DNA from: Lantana camara
Taxonomy: Eukaryota; Streptophyta; Magnoliopsida; Lamiales; Verbenaceae
Assembly (NCBI GenBank): GCA_037501455.1
Contig: CM074856.1
Span: forward strand, 20,791,001 to 20,855,000
Length of the DNA: 64,000 nt
Direction of reading: 5' to 3'
Below the pieces are notes generated by a model, which had not been told where the DNA came from, made no database searches, and was given only the letters and a program-made list of their open reading frames with translations. Position 1 is the stretch's first letter. Each line of letters begins with the position of its first letter. The translations under genes were made by a program, and so were the position numbers. Shown in pieces: positions 22,480 to 34,192 of this stretch.

Positions 22480-23296
22480 TTCTTATGGTTATGGATTTGA
22501 GTGTGTACATGCATTTACCAAAGCTTTCTTTACTTCTTTTCACGTATTGTAATGTCAGGTCTTGAATGAGAGGATTTAACAACTTTTGTCCTCCTCCACC
22601 TGATTTTTCCGCAGTCCACACGAAGGGGTTGGACTGCTTCTGGTTCTTGTTGTTTAAGGGTTGGCGTGCGCGGGATATTTTTCGAGATTCGTTGTTCGTG
22701 TAGCAAAAGTTGCTGCTGAACGCCATGTTGTAATTATATTGGTAGAAGTGGGAAAAGGTGACCATCTCTGATCTACGTATACTTTTGAAATTAGCATCTG
22801 GGATCTTGACATATCGTATTGTATTGGGCACAAGTAATACGAAAATTTAGATTAGCATGTGGGGTCTTGACATATTGCATTGTATTGGGCACCCAATATG
22901 AAAATTTAGAAAGGGTACTAGTTATATGAAAATTTAGATAAAATAGGTGTCTGTCTTGTTATCGTGTCTAGATTGTTATGTTTGTTTTCGTACAACTTAA
23001 GTGTCTCGTGTAAAAAGCACAATTTATTAATGTTTTATATATATATTATTCAACTTATATGATAGTATTTTAAAATTAGCGGGCATTTCCTCAATCCTTT
23101 ACTTGGAAGATTGAAAGGTAAAGGAGTGCCAATAAGAGTCGGTGATCAGAAATTGGATATTTCATATTTACTGAGCAACAACGCCAAAAATGTTATCGAA
23201 TTAAATTGACAAACAATTTTATTTTTATTTTAACAAATCGAATTGTGTAATTTTCTTTCAGAAGTAGGATCCTTTTGCGAAAGGGTAGATTGTAAA
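22480..23296. other. 3' flank of the kinase gene with a 60-bp tandem repeat
   Basis: This holds the likely 3' untranslated region. A roughly 60-bp unit is repeated twice at about 22793-22911 (each copy contains TTGTATTGGGCAC and GAAAATTTAGA). A further gene is not supported. Confidence 0.55.
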
Positions 23297-23305
23297 TATT
23301 TTAAA

Positions 23306-23440
23306 GGGGGAGTTATTAAACAAGACCAATAATGGTCCAAAGTTATCCTAAACACCCTAGTTTGAAAAATCTATGTTTGAGGTCAACAATACACAATATA
23401 TTTTTGCTAAACCCCCCAATCACCTAAAAAGACTGGCTTG
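23306..23440 (+). repeat. Element A left terminal inverted repeat
   Basis: Starts GGGGGAGTTATTAAACAAG. It matches the reverse complement of about 29565-29697 imperfectly and the left end of element B (41163 onward) closely. Shared landmarks are the CCTAAAC block and the run TAAACCCCCC. Confidence 0.85.
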
Positions 23441-23778
23441 CCCTTACGTTTTTCCTAGCGCCAGTCCAAATTTGCTTCCTCCAAATCTCTGCTTTACTAA
23501 GTCTCACCAGCCCCCATCGGAGTCTTCTTTTACAAGCTTGCTTTGCGCGATTGGTGCCGTTATTTTCATCTGGCGACGGAGACCAGGACAGTAAAGCATA
23601 TCAAGGAAGTGTATGAGACTTTTTGCCGTTCTAGATTTGAATCTTTGATGTTGTATTCTTTCCTGTTCTATTTGCATTTCATTTCCATTTTGGTTTATAT
23701 CTGCAATGTTTAGCTGGAAATGGTATTGATGCCAACTAACGCTTCAATGGTTGTTAATGGGCAGATTATCTTGTTAAG

Positions 23779-24093
23779 ATGTTTAATTCAACATCGTCGG
23801 TGCAGAATGAGTCGAGGCTGTTCTGTTATTGTGGTGTCCCAGCCCGTGTTTTCACTTCTAAGACTTCCAGAAATCCTCATCGGAGGTTTGCTAAATGTTG
23901 CAAGGGAACTTGTCGCTTGTGGGTGTGGATCGATCCAGAACCCACCCCTGAAATGAGAGCACTTTTCGCCAGCTATGACAAGAAGATCGCTGTCCGGGAT
24001 GCTGAAATCAGACTTCTGAAGTTGAAGTTAAAATTTATGGCAGCTCTTCTTCTTGTCTCATGGATAGCCTTCCTAGTACGATCATTTATTTGA
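23779..24093 (+). CDS. GRF-type zinc-finger protein with C-terminal membrane helix
   Basis: A 104-residue frame starts at ATG 23779. Residues about 14-52 match the GRF zinc finger (C-x-C near 16-18, RRF-x-K-C, then C-x-LWVW), a Zn-binding, nucleic-acid-associated motif. An acidic/charged helix follows and the protein ends in a hydrophobic segment (about 86-103), a probable membrane anchor. Short plant proteins of this GRF-plus-coiled-coil-plus-hydrophobic-tail kind are common and often occur in transposons. Here it lies inside the element, upstream of the satellite. Its role in transposition is unknown; it could be a captured host gene. The frame is intact. Confidence 0.75.
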   Translation: MFNSTSSVQNESRLFCYCGVPARVFTSKTSRNPHRRFAKCCKGTCRLWVWIDPEPTPEMRALFASYDKKIAVRDAEIRLLKLKLKFMAALLLVSWIAFLVRSFI

Positions 24094-24255
24094 TGATTCC
24101 CCTTGGTGTAAGATTATGGGTGATTCTCCATTTTTGGTAGTATGGTCACCCTCGGTTGTAATCCTACATTTAAACAAGCATGTAAATATTTTGCAGTATA
24201 TATTCGGTTGTTTATTTTCTGCTTTGGCGAATGGGGAGAACCTGTGCTTGTCGAA

Positions 24256-24420
24256 TTAAAAGATGAAAACTCGTAATTAAAAGTTGGGTTTGTCGAGTTA
24301 GGCTATGAAAAAGTTTTAATTAAAAGCTGGGTTTGTAGAGTTAGGCCATGAATATTCGGAATTAAAATCTGGGTTTGTCTAGTTAGGTTATGAGAATCGT
24401 AATCAAAAGGTGAATTTGTA
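24256..24420 (+). repeat. Diverged edge copies of the 42-bp satellite
   Basis: About four units of roughly 42 bp share the skeleton TAATT...TTGGGTTTGTCGAGT with the homogeneous array starting near 24918. They are far more diverged from each other. This is the expected decay at the edge of a tandem array. Between them and the main array, 24440-24790 holds other short duplications (for example GATCGACCATTACAG twice). Confidence 0.55.
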
Positions 24421-24917
24421 GAGATCGGTGAGATCTAAAAAATGAGAAAAAAATGGGGATTTGATGATCGACCATTACAGAAAATGGGGAAAAAAAGGGA
24501 AAAAAATGGGGAGCATCTTTGCACAGATCGATGAGATCTAAATCGTTCATAGATGATCGACCATTACAGATCTGTAGAAGTGGGGATTTGATGCCTGGCA
24601 GCCCACTGTCACCTTTAAAAGCAGTAAGTTCACCCCCTTATTGGTTTAGCTGTCACCGATTGTGTATAGATGCTCCCATGTTTATTTTCTTACCCATCTG
24701 AATTTGTTGCAGATGGAAAAAAGGGAGCATCTATACACAGATCGGTGAGAGCTAAACAAATACATAGATGATTTAGCATACGGGATCTGAAGAAGTTGGG
24801 AGTTGGTGGTGAATATAAAGGAGACCATTTGTAATCACATCGCCTTGGGTAATGGGGGAATTAAATGCCGGGAGTTGGAGAGTCCCGCCTTGGAAGACTA
24901 AAAGCAGGGTTGAAAAT

Positions 24918-25975
24918 GCGTAATTGAAGTCATGGTTTGTCCAGAGAAACGTTAATAATGCGTAATTGGATGTTGGACTTGTCAAGTGAAACTGTAATAA
25001 TGCGTAATTGGATGGGGACTTTGTCAAGTGAAACGGTAATAATGCGTAATTGGATGGGGACTTTGTCAAGTGAAGCTGTAATAATGCGTAATTGGATGGG
25101 GACTTTGTCAAGTGAAACTGTAATAATGCGTAATTGGATGTTGGACTTGTCAAGTGAAACGGTAATAATGCGTAATTGGATGGGGACTTTGTCAAGTGAA
25201 GCTGTAATAATGCGTAATTGGATGGGGACTTTGTCAAGTGAAACGGTAATAATGCGTTGTCAAGTGAAACGGTAATAATGCGTAATTGGATGGGGACTTT
25301 GTCAAGTGAAACTGGAATAATGCGTAATTGGATGGGGACTTTGTCAAGTGAAACTAGAATAATGCGTAATTGGATGGGTGAAGTGTCAAGTGAAGCTATA
25401 ATAATGCGTAATTGGATGGGGACTTTGTCAAGTGAAACGGTAATAATGCGTAATTGGATGGGGACTTTGTCAAGTGAAACTGTAATAATGCGTAATTGGA
25501 TGGGTGAAGTGTCAAGTGAAGCTGTAATAATGCGTAATTGGATGGGGACTTTGTCAAGTGAAACGGTAATAATGCGGGGACTTTGTCAAGTGAAACGGTA
25601 ATAATGCGTAATTGGATGGGTGAAGTGTCAAGTGAAACTGGAATAATGAGTAATTAGATGGGTGAAGTGTCAAGTGAAACTGGAACAATGCGTAGTTGGA
25701 TGGGGACTTTGTCAAGTGAAACTGGAATAATGCGTAATTGGTTGGGGACTTTGTCCAGTGAAACTGGAATATTGCGTAATTGGATGGGGACCTTGTCCAG
25801 TGAAACTGGAATAATGCGTAATTGGATGGGGACTTTGTCAAGTGAAACTGGAATAATGCGTAATTGGATAGGGAATTTGTCAAGTGAAACGGTAATAATG
25901 CGTAATTGGATGGGGACTTTGTCAAGTGAAACTGTAATAATGCGTAATTGGATTGGTGAAGTGTCAAGTGAAACG
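24918..25975 (+). repeat. 42-bp satellite array, forward, about 25 copies
   Basis: The unit runs TAATTGGATGGGGACTTTGT then CAAGTGAAACTGTAATAATGCG, 42 bp. Variants differ at a few sites (GGGACTTTG against GGTGAAGTG; CTG against CGG). Because 42 is divisible by three, several frames on both strands stay open and would encode 14-residue repeats such as MRNWMGTLSSETVI. I regard these as by-products of the period, not genes. Confidence 0.95.
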
Positions 25976-25980
25976 GTATT

Positions 25981-26380
25981 GTTCATAACTGTATTGTTGT
26001 AATGATGTGATCATTATTCAATCAATCTTGTTAATGTTGCAATGTTTTAACCACAATCTTGTTCATAACTGTATTGTTGTAATGATGTGATCATCATTCA
26101 ATCAATGTTGTAAATGTTGCAATGTTTTAATCACAATCTTGTTCATAACTGTATTGTTGTAATGATGTGATCATTATTCAATCAATCTTGTTAATGTTTC
26201 AATGTTTTAACCACAATCTTGTTCATAACTGTATTGTTGTAATGATGTGATCATCATTCAATCAATCTTGTAAATGTTGCAATGTTTTAATCACAATCTT
26301 GTTCATAACTGTATTGTTGTAATGATGTGATCATCATTCAATCAATCTTGTAAATGTTGCAATGTTTTAATCACAATCTT
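25981..26380 (+). repeat. 80-bp tandem repeat, five copies, palindrome spacer
   Basis: Five units of exactly 80 bp start GTTCATAACTGTATTGTTGT. Each contains TGATGTGATCAT. Differences are single bases. The array separates the forward and inverted 42-bp satellites. Confidence 0.95.
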
Positions 26381-26385
26381 TTTAA

Positions 26386-26830
26386 TTGGACAGAGTCCCC
26401 ATCCAATTACGCATTATTACCGTTTCACTTGACAAAGTCCCTATCCAATTACGTATTATTCCAGTTTCACTGGACAAAGTCCCCATCCAATTACGCAATA
26501 TTCCAGTTTCACTGGACAAAGTCCCCATCCAATTACGCATTATTCCAGTTTCACTGGACAAAGTCCCCATCCAACTACGCATTGTTCCAGTTTCACTTGA
26601 CACTTCACCCATCTAATTACGCATTAATATTCCAGTTTCACTTGACAAAGTCCCTATCCAATTACGCATTATTACAGTCTCACTTGACAAAGTCCCCATC
26701 CAATTACGCATTATTACCGTTTCACTTGACAAAGTCCCCATCCAATTACGCATTTTTAATGTTTAACTGGACACACCCAACTTTCAATTACGCAATTTTT
26801 ACCTTTTACTTGACAAACCCAACTTTTACT
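26386..26830 (-). repeat. 42-bp satellite array, inverted, about 10 copies
   Basis: Reverse complement of the units at 24918-25975; the two arrays could fold as the arms of a hairpin around the 80-bp repeats. The last two units near 26760-26830 are diverged, like the outer edge of the forward array. Confidence 0.95.
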
Positions 26831-26883
26831 TACCAAATTACAAAGAAACTTTATACAAAATTATAAAAAAAATAGTATTTCTT

Positions 26884-29222
26884 TCATACAAGCTGTTGAA
26901 GATCAAATTTTAGAAGCAAGTGGGCGATGTGAACACGGTAATCAGCAATGGGGACCTCTTTTGCAAACTGGTTGTACTCCGCGGTGTCCTTTGCAAGCGA
27001 CTCCATGAAGAGGCAAATAAACGCCCCACAGTCCAAACTTCCTGGTGCTTGAGTACGGCTGCATGTGGCTTCTGGGTGCCTTTCAGATGCAGCAACTGTG
27101 GCCATGCCCTTGTATTCCCAGTATGCTTTCATGAAACAACCCCATGCCTTCTCCGCGTGGCGTGTTCTAGGCTAGCTCATGGAGTTGTACGCCAAGAACT
27201 TATTCTCCACTGTGTTGTACACTACCAAATGCCAATGATTGGTAGTGTTCAATGGGAATATAACGTACTGGCATTGGTCAAGGACACCGCTGTTGAGCCC
27301 TTCTAGCTGCAGCACCGCATACTTCATCAATTTGGGCTCTTCAAGAAATTTACCCATCTTTTTCGCTGAGAGATAATGGGTTTTCGTGTATCCCTTAATC
27401 AAATCTATTATATGTTGTGTGAGAAATGAAGAAACGCAATAGATTTTGTGGGAATGTACTCACTATCCATCAGTATATGAAAATAGGGCTCGAAAACCCT
27501 TTGATTCATTGACTGACCCCATATCAGTCTCAGAATATCACTCACCAACACCCGCGTTTCATCGCCACACACATATACCACCTTATCACTGGGAATAAAA
27601 TAAAATACAAGCACACATTGATACAGATTTGATTTTGAAATTAATAATTACGCATAAAAAACAACTTACTTGAACGTGCTAGCGTAGTCATCAATGATCC
27701 CATTGATCACCTCAAGGGCTTCATCGTTCAAAGATACACGCCCGTCAAAATCCTTTCTACCTACAAAGGACTTCAAATCATCAGCAACAGAATAAACTGG
27801 GGCATCAACATCATCATCATCATCATCAGCCTCCTCAACAACATGAACTGCTTCATGAGGGAACTCAGCGGCACCTCGCTCAACCTCATCAGCAGCAGCC
27901 CCCTCAACTTCATCCTCAGATTTCCCCCATTGACTCTTCAAATCACACATGACATCAGAAACAATAATGGTTACAGAATCACGCCTCGCAAGCTCCTGCA
28001 CATCTTCAACCTTCTCCCCTACATCATTCTCATCCTCTACGACATTCTCCTCATCCTCATCCTGCTCCTCAGTTTCATCCTTCCCCTCAGCAACATCCCC
28101 TTCAACCCCTTGTACAACAGAGTTCTCAGCAGCTACCTTCCTTCTTTTGTTAAACTTTGCACGGTTATTAGATTTTTTCCTCTTACCGTCTTTCTTCTCC
28201 TCTTCCACGTCATCATCATCATCATCATCAACCTCATTTTGAAAGGCAGACTCTGGTAGATCCTCTACACAATCAAGCAACTTAAGCTCCTTTTTATTAG
28301 CAGGTTTAATTTGATATAGCTGCAAGCAAACGATTAAATTGTATAAAATAAGCATATAGCCCATCATAATTCATGTATACATAACATTTTTAATCATAAT
28401 GTTTACTTACGTCGGAGAAGGTCAGCTTGCTGAAACGCTTTTCAATTTCCTTCTTTTGTGCAGTCAAATTACTCTTCCCCCACTTCAGAAACCGTGGGAA
28501 GGCCTGCACCAACACGGCATGCCCACAGGAGGGAAAATGCTCAATGAACCAAGCCTGGATTTAAAACAGACTAGGGGGATCAAAAAGACAAACCCAACCG
28601 CGTAGATATAAAAATCAAGATAACAATATATATATTCTTACCATCAGCCCCATGGTACAACCGTCAAGAAACTGTTTGGAATCAACTTTGAACTTCTCAA
28701 TTGACAAAACCAAAAAATTATAAACAGCAGCACCCCAAGCGAATCGGTGGATATACGTTAAGTCATCTACATAGCATATCAGACCAATGGCAGCTTAAGG
28801 CTGCTGTGTGGAAAAAGCAATGTAGAAAAAAAAAACAATATGAACATTCTTGCAAAATCATCGACGCCTTCGGCATCACTCCTACGAGCCAAGCCCTGTA
28901 ACCTGGCCAATATGTTAGCACGTGTCACCCTACCGTTTTTGTTGTCAAAATACAGTTGCCGGAATCGTGATTTCACTCTAACATAAGGATCAACAGGGTT
29001 ACCCTCACATTGTAGCCCCAACACAATTGAGAGCTCTGTGTCAGTAGAGGGTACACTGACTTGCCCAAAGTTGAATGTCCGTAGATCCACGTTATAATGT
29101 TCCATCAGCGCCCCAACGCGTTTGTTTGTACCTTGAACTCCATGCATTTGAAGGAATGACCCAAAAGGAGTCGCCAATATCCTCTAACTTTGGGCATCAG
29201 TTAGCACACCAATTTCGGCCAT
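26884..29222 (-). pseudogene. ULP1-like cysteine protease gene of element A
   Basis: A multi-exon minus-strand gene. Exon-like blocks lie at about 29222-28842, 28765-28641, 28562-28411, 28320-27671 and 27607-26884; the boundaries are approximate. The first encodes a conserved N-terminal domain of transposon ULP proteins (SFLQMHGVQGTNKR), the fourth a very acidic Asp/Glu-rich linker, the last the C48-type protease domain. Catalytic His is in NHWHLVVYN, the oxyanion Gln in RTQAPG and the Cys in SLDCGAF. Where ULP1 proteases have the catalytic Asp this copy has Asn (LAYNSM). ULP1 enzymes remove SUMO from proteins, but the substrate here is unknown. In-frame TAG codons at about 29184-29186 and at 27172-27174 break the gene. 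Donor sites such as ATG|GTAAG at 28641 look good. Confidence 0.75.
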
Positions 29223-29564
29223 TTTTTCAGTAAAATATGTTGGCGAGCAACGACATTGTATTTCGTCGCGTCGCGTAGTTTTACTACTGGACCTATTTGA
29301 GATTTGCTTCAATCTAGCCATCGGAACTAATTGAGAACGAAAACTGCCCAATTAATTGCAAGCCCTAAACGCGGAATTGGAATCCCTAAATGCCGAATTA
29401 ATACCCTCAAATCCGGAATTAAAAACTTAAATTGCAGTATCAGGGTTGTTACAATTACCGGATGTGGGGGCGGAAGTATGGACGCCGGAGTGCTCGTCTG
29501 CGGCGGCAGATATCGGGTTCTCAAAGATGAAGCTTCGGGTTTCACTGGCATTCAAGGAGGGCAA

Positions 29565-29697
29565 AACGGCCTTTTCACACGTTTTGGGGGGTTTACAAAA
29601 AATATGTTGTGTATTGGGATGTAAAATTAGTTATTTTCAAACTGGGGTGTTTGGGATAAATCATTACCCTTATCAGGGATGAAACATTAATTATCCG
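29565..29697 (-). repeat. Element A right terminal inverted repeat
   Basis: Inverted relative to 23306-23440; contains GGGGGGTTTACAAAAAAT and GGGGTGTTTGGGATAA. The subterminal stretch 29340-29440 has several CCCTAAA/GGAATTA-type short repeats. Confidence 0.8.
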
Positions 29698-29706
29698 TAT
29701 TTTAAA

Positions 29707-30783
29707 TGACTGTTCAAAGAGGTGCTTTACTATTTTCGTTAATATTTAATTTGCATGCTTATAAACACCATATGTATACATATTCGATTTCATCAATACT
29801 TGAAAACTGAAAATAGAAACACCACCATTTCTAAAATATTAATCTTCGATATTTAAAATATACCTTATGGCCCTTCAAAAGAAAAATATATCTTATGGAT
29901 AATGAAAATTTTCCTATTTTTATTATAACTTTTAAATTACAAGTAAATGTGTTTTAATTATTAACTTTTTCAAAATAGAGTGTTATTTGATAAGAAAATT
30001 GGCTATTTAATTTTTAGATAAAAATAATATGAAAAACATATATTCTTAAAAATTAAAAAATTACATTATATTTATCGAGTGTTGAATTTCATAATTTTCA
30101 CTCGCAAATAGGATTTTTAGTTTTAATTCTTGTGAATGAATTAGTCGTAAGTACTTTGAACTAACTCTTGAAAAGATTTGGTTTAGTATTTCTCAGTTTT
30201 ATTTAATTAGCATGTTCACAAACACGATATGTATTCAAACGATTTTATAAGTGTGTACATTGACGTTTTACTAAGTACAGAATTTTTTTTTGGCATTAAA
30301 AGTATTTTCAAAATATTCTTTTAACTAGTCGCAATATTACTTAGTTAATAATATTGATTGTACTGAGAATTTGCTTGCTGTTATGGCTTGAATTCCGTTG
30401 ACTCGACCATCCAAGGATTTATAATGTGAAGAAGCTTTCAACCTTCTAGTAAGGAAAAGACATAAAACAAACGTGAGCTCGAACCAAGTTGGGATAGGTT
30501 GGGGTTTTGTCCAGTGTTGACACTCCGATTTTCAAGTCAATATATAGCTAGCAAAGGAGGAAAGTTGAAAGGCGCTCGACGAGTGTAATAAATGTGCGTA
30601 GCTATCAACATAAATACCAGGATATTTATAGTTTGGACCGATTGTGCACGAAAAGTACACCATTCGAGGTGCATTAAATGCAGCAAAATGGCCAGTATGA
30701 GGTGCATTTAATATGCTACTGCAGGGTTGCTCGATGTGTACTCGCGTTAAGTGGTAAGACAAAGAGAAAATAAGGTGTACGAC
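29707..30783. other. AT-rich non-coding DNA
   Basis: Nothing is supported beyond AT-rich sequence. The last 350 bases are less AT-rich but have no convincing ORF. Confidence 0.5.
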
Positions 30784-33700
30784 TGTTAGGAATAGTGCCC
30801 TAAAAGCCGATCTTTTGTAATCTTTAACTATTTCCTTGTGAAATTACAAACAATCTCTTAATAATAAACGAATGATTATGATCAAAGGCAATTTGCGACG
30901 CCCCTCTGAAGGCCATGGAAAAAGGGTCAGAAGAAACGATGCCCGCACGATCTCGCTAGAGTTAGCTAGAAGCTTCCCCAAGTTTGACCGCTACGTGGAC
31001 TAATTAAAAGATATAGTAGTACAAAACCTAAAATATCATCATAATCACAAACAAAAATCTTACATACACATGTATTCATCAAAATAGCCTAATAGACCTA
31101 CAAGTTGTCCAACTAGGATATGACAAAAGTGGACATAATTTACATTCAACGAGTCACATAACACCCTGCTCAGATAAGGAGTTCATAATATCAAGACAAA
31201 AGAGTACATAACATCCTAGTCATAGACAGAATATAACAAACGGATAAAACTAGGTCAAAAGACAAGTAGGAGCGTGAATCCCAAGCTATCCTTCGCTTTC
31301 CTCACCTATTATCTCCCTCGGTGGAATAAGATCTGAAATAAAGGTCAAAAGAAAGGAATAAGTCCAAAAGAGAATTAGTGAGGTATTCGGAATTTAAATT
31401 ATTAGAGGTAAGTAGAGACAATTTAAGAATAACATGATATCATGATATGAGAATGACTATAAGAGCTACATGCAAATGCCACCCGATCACCAAGAAATTA
31501 AAACAATAAAATCCTGAACACCGTTGTCAAGTGCCCTCGACCTGACTGATAAGGTCACACGTGCCCGAAACACCTATATAACCTGACTTTAGTGTTCTAC
31601 CTCCAAACACACATCACGCCAAGCTACAACTGAATTGGGATTGTTTCGAATACACACGACTGACAACCCGAACCGCCCGATCGGTTTGTCAAAAGCAATA
31701 CCCTAGCTTATCCCTTGTCTTGGTTTAAAATGAGAATGAGGGGAGGAGAAGAGTGAAGAGATGATGGAGCTTGAGGGATGATGAAGTGGTGGCGATCGGC
31801 GGCGGGTCATGACCGAGGTGGTGGTGGCTTATCGTGGTGCCAGTGGAAGGGGGAAGCAAGAGCAAAAAAAGGAAGAAAGGGGAAAAAGAAATGAAGAAGG
31901 AAGAAGAAAAAAAAGGAAATGGGGTGTGTGTGTGTGTGTGTGTGTCTCGTGAGGTAGGGGGGAGAGAGAGAGAGAGTGAGTAAGTGAGTGGGTGGGGCCC
32001 AGTTTAGATATTTTGGTGTTAGGATATTTTGTGTGGTTTCGGCTCGAATTAAAATACAGTTGGGGTAGAAATAGGTTCCCGAATTAAATAAAAAGGTAGG
32101 CAATGGATTCGGGAATTAACGAGGAATAAAAAGGGTAAGGCTCTAGGAAAAAGAAATAAACGTGTACGTGTGTGATATTGGAAAACAATTAAACGATTAG
32201 TCACGTACACACGTAATTACAATTAAATCACACAATAATTAATTAAAGCTCGTAAAACACTTAATCACATAATTAAACAATTAAATCACATAACACTCGG
32301 TCTGACCTCACTCGTGATGTCATACCTGGTCAGTCTTGAAAACATGGGGCGTCACAAAACTTTTAGGGCTTTGTCATTTAGGTTAATGATACATGAACAA
32401 GGCCTAATTCTATCTGGATTAGAAAGCACTTCCAAGTCAATGAGTCCAACAAATAGTGAGAGTGTTGATTTAACTCGATTGAGACTTACCTGTGTGATTG
32501 CGTCCTTAAGAAGGAATCACCTTGTTTCATAGGGTGATAAAGTGCATAGTAGATGCATACGCAATACATAAGAGTGCTCACTATCAGAATGAGTACACCG
32601 AGGTGTCCCGTATAAGAACATTCCAGAAAAAGGAAAGAAAATTTCTATTCCTAGAAATGGAAATTTCTAAATTGGAAAATATCTTACAGATCAATGATGA
32701 GAAGTTATTAGTCCTTAGACTTGAGATTCCATGATTGCTTTGTGTGAGCAAACTGGGTGATTTTAGATATAAGTCGATAAGGATGTCGCTCAAGAAATTC
32801 GAATTATGACTTATGTGGGGGTAAAAAAGGTGACACGTGGAGGCATGTGAAATCAATAGAGACCTTACACTTGCTCAAGGTAAGAAGATCTCTCATTGTC
32901 TAAGTCATTCATATCCATATCTGAGTCCTTGGCTAAGACGGTGGATCAAGATCAAGAAAGGAACTTCTTGGATTGAGATCACATAGATATGAATTAAAAT
33001 TAACTTTAAGAGGTAGATTATTAGGGTTCTAATTATTACATTACTCTAAGTCTTGATCGAGAGTAGATTGGTAGGAGAACCGTATCTCACAATGGATCAT
33101 TGACTAAAAGGTTCTTTGAATAAATTCGTTATTCAGCTAGGGGTTAGACTCCTGTTTCTAGACTATGGATATGTGATATGTGGACTAGTTAATTAATAAG
33201 GTAGTAATTAATTAGGATCACTGCTAATCGAATAATATACCTAAAGGGTCACACACAAATGCCAGGTTACGAGAGTTTTGGTAGGGGTTGATTGGATTAA
33301 CCAAACAATCAAAGAAATTGATAAAGTGGACCCCACACGTGTGGCGTGTGTGGCAAGTGCCACGAGTCCCACACGTGCGAAAGCTTTTATTTAATTAAAA
33401 ATTTTAATTAAATTTTGGGCTTTAATTAATTAGGAATTAATTAGAAGCCCAATTGCAAAATCTTAAGCCCAATAAATAATCAATTAAAAATTAATTATTA
33501 ATTAGAAATATTATTTATTTTATTTTAAATAAAATAAATTAATAAGATTCCTAAAGTTGTAAGGAAGATATTTTCTTGCTAGGATTTTAATTAAGATAAG
33601 ATCTTAATAAATCAAAAGGATAAGGTTTCCCAAGGAGATTGGAACGATCCACTTGTTATAAAAGGAGAGGGGATTTCTCTTCTGTCCTTTATACCAATGT

Positions 33701-33822
33701 TTTTGAAGCGTTAAGTTTTTCAAAGAAAAGAAAAGGAAAATTTTCTAAAACCCACAAAAGTTGTTCTAGCCAAAACACAAGCCACAGAACTAGCATTCTC
33801 ACTCACTTGATCATGATCTAGG
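30784..33822 (+). mobile_element. Diverged copia-type LTR, interrupted and 3'-truncated
   Basis: It starts TGTTAGGAATAGTGCCCTAA like the solo LTR at 8862 and follows it, with substantial divergence, in two parts. These are 30784-30893 and 32357-33822 (for example the block CACCTTGTTTCAT near 32519). The last about 230 bases of the reference LTR are missing, and the sequence joins the Athila-like fragment at about 33823-33828. This is an older copy of the family. Confidence 0.75.
30894..32356 (-). mobile_element. Solo LTR of gypsy type, 1463 bp, nested in the copia LTR
   Basis: On the minus strand it starts TGTGACGCCCC and ends GGGGCGTCGCA, so it has TG...CA ends with a short inverted terminus. 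The family start TGTRACGCCCC recurs in the LTRs at 39024 and 49729. It separates two parts of the older LTR cleanly. A 5-bp target duplication is not evident. It contains a (GT)n run at 31924-31944 and purine-rich stretches; no coding sequence. Confidence 0.7.
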
Positions 33823-34192
33823 ACTGGTGTGATTAAATGCAAATACAATAGCCAAAAGTTCTTTTTCAGTGGTGGCATAATTAAACTGTGCATCATTAAT
33901 TATTTTACTAGCATAAGCAATAACGTGTAAACGCTTATCCGTTTTTTGTCCAAGCACAACTTCTATAGCTAGATCACTTGCGTCACACATCAATTCAAAC
34001 GGGAGATTCCAATCCGGTGCCACCATTATTGGAGCCGATGTAAGCTCTTTCTTCAACCTGTCAAATGCAAGCAAACAATTATCATCAAATTCAAATTCAC
34101 TATCCTTCTGTAAAAGCTTGCAAAGTAGTAAAGTAATTTTGGAGAAATCCTTGATAAATCGGCAATAAAATCCAGCATGACCAAGGAAAATC

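Larger units (their letters stand above)
23306..29697. mobile_element. Mutator-like element A (GRF + ULP + satellite palindrome)
   Basis: The 6392-bp element has terminal inverted repeats of about 130 bp and a perfect 9-bp target duplication TATTTTAAA (23297-23305 and 29698-29706), the Mutator signature. Contents in order are a plus-strand GRF zinc-finger gene, 42-bp satellite, five 80-bp repeats, inverted 42-bp satellite, and a minus-strand ULP1-like protease gene with an acidic exon. No DDE transposase is present, so it would depend on another element. Carriage of a ULP1-like gene is known in Kaonashi-type Mutator-like elements of plants. The perfect target duplication suggests fairly recent movement, although its ULP gene already has stops. 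Confidence 0.9.

Noticed and set aside
23373..23594. 73-codon frame at the start of element A
   Set aside because: It overlaps the terminal inverted repeat and has no recognisable domain; only the GRF frame downstream is supported.
24918..25975. CRISPR-like array
   Set aside because: Units are contiguous and nearly identical with no unique spacers, in a plant transposon.
24773..26866. Long open frames on both strands encoding repeated 14-residue units such as NYALLPFHLTKSPS
   Set aside because: They follow from a 42-bp tandem repeat whose period is a multiple of three; several frames are open at once and none has a gene context.
27843..28259. Plus-strand Ser- and Leu/Ile-rich open frames
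   Set aside because: They are antisense shadows of the Asp/Glu-rich exon of the ULP gene on the minus strand.
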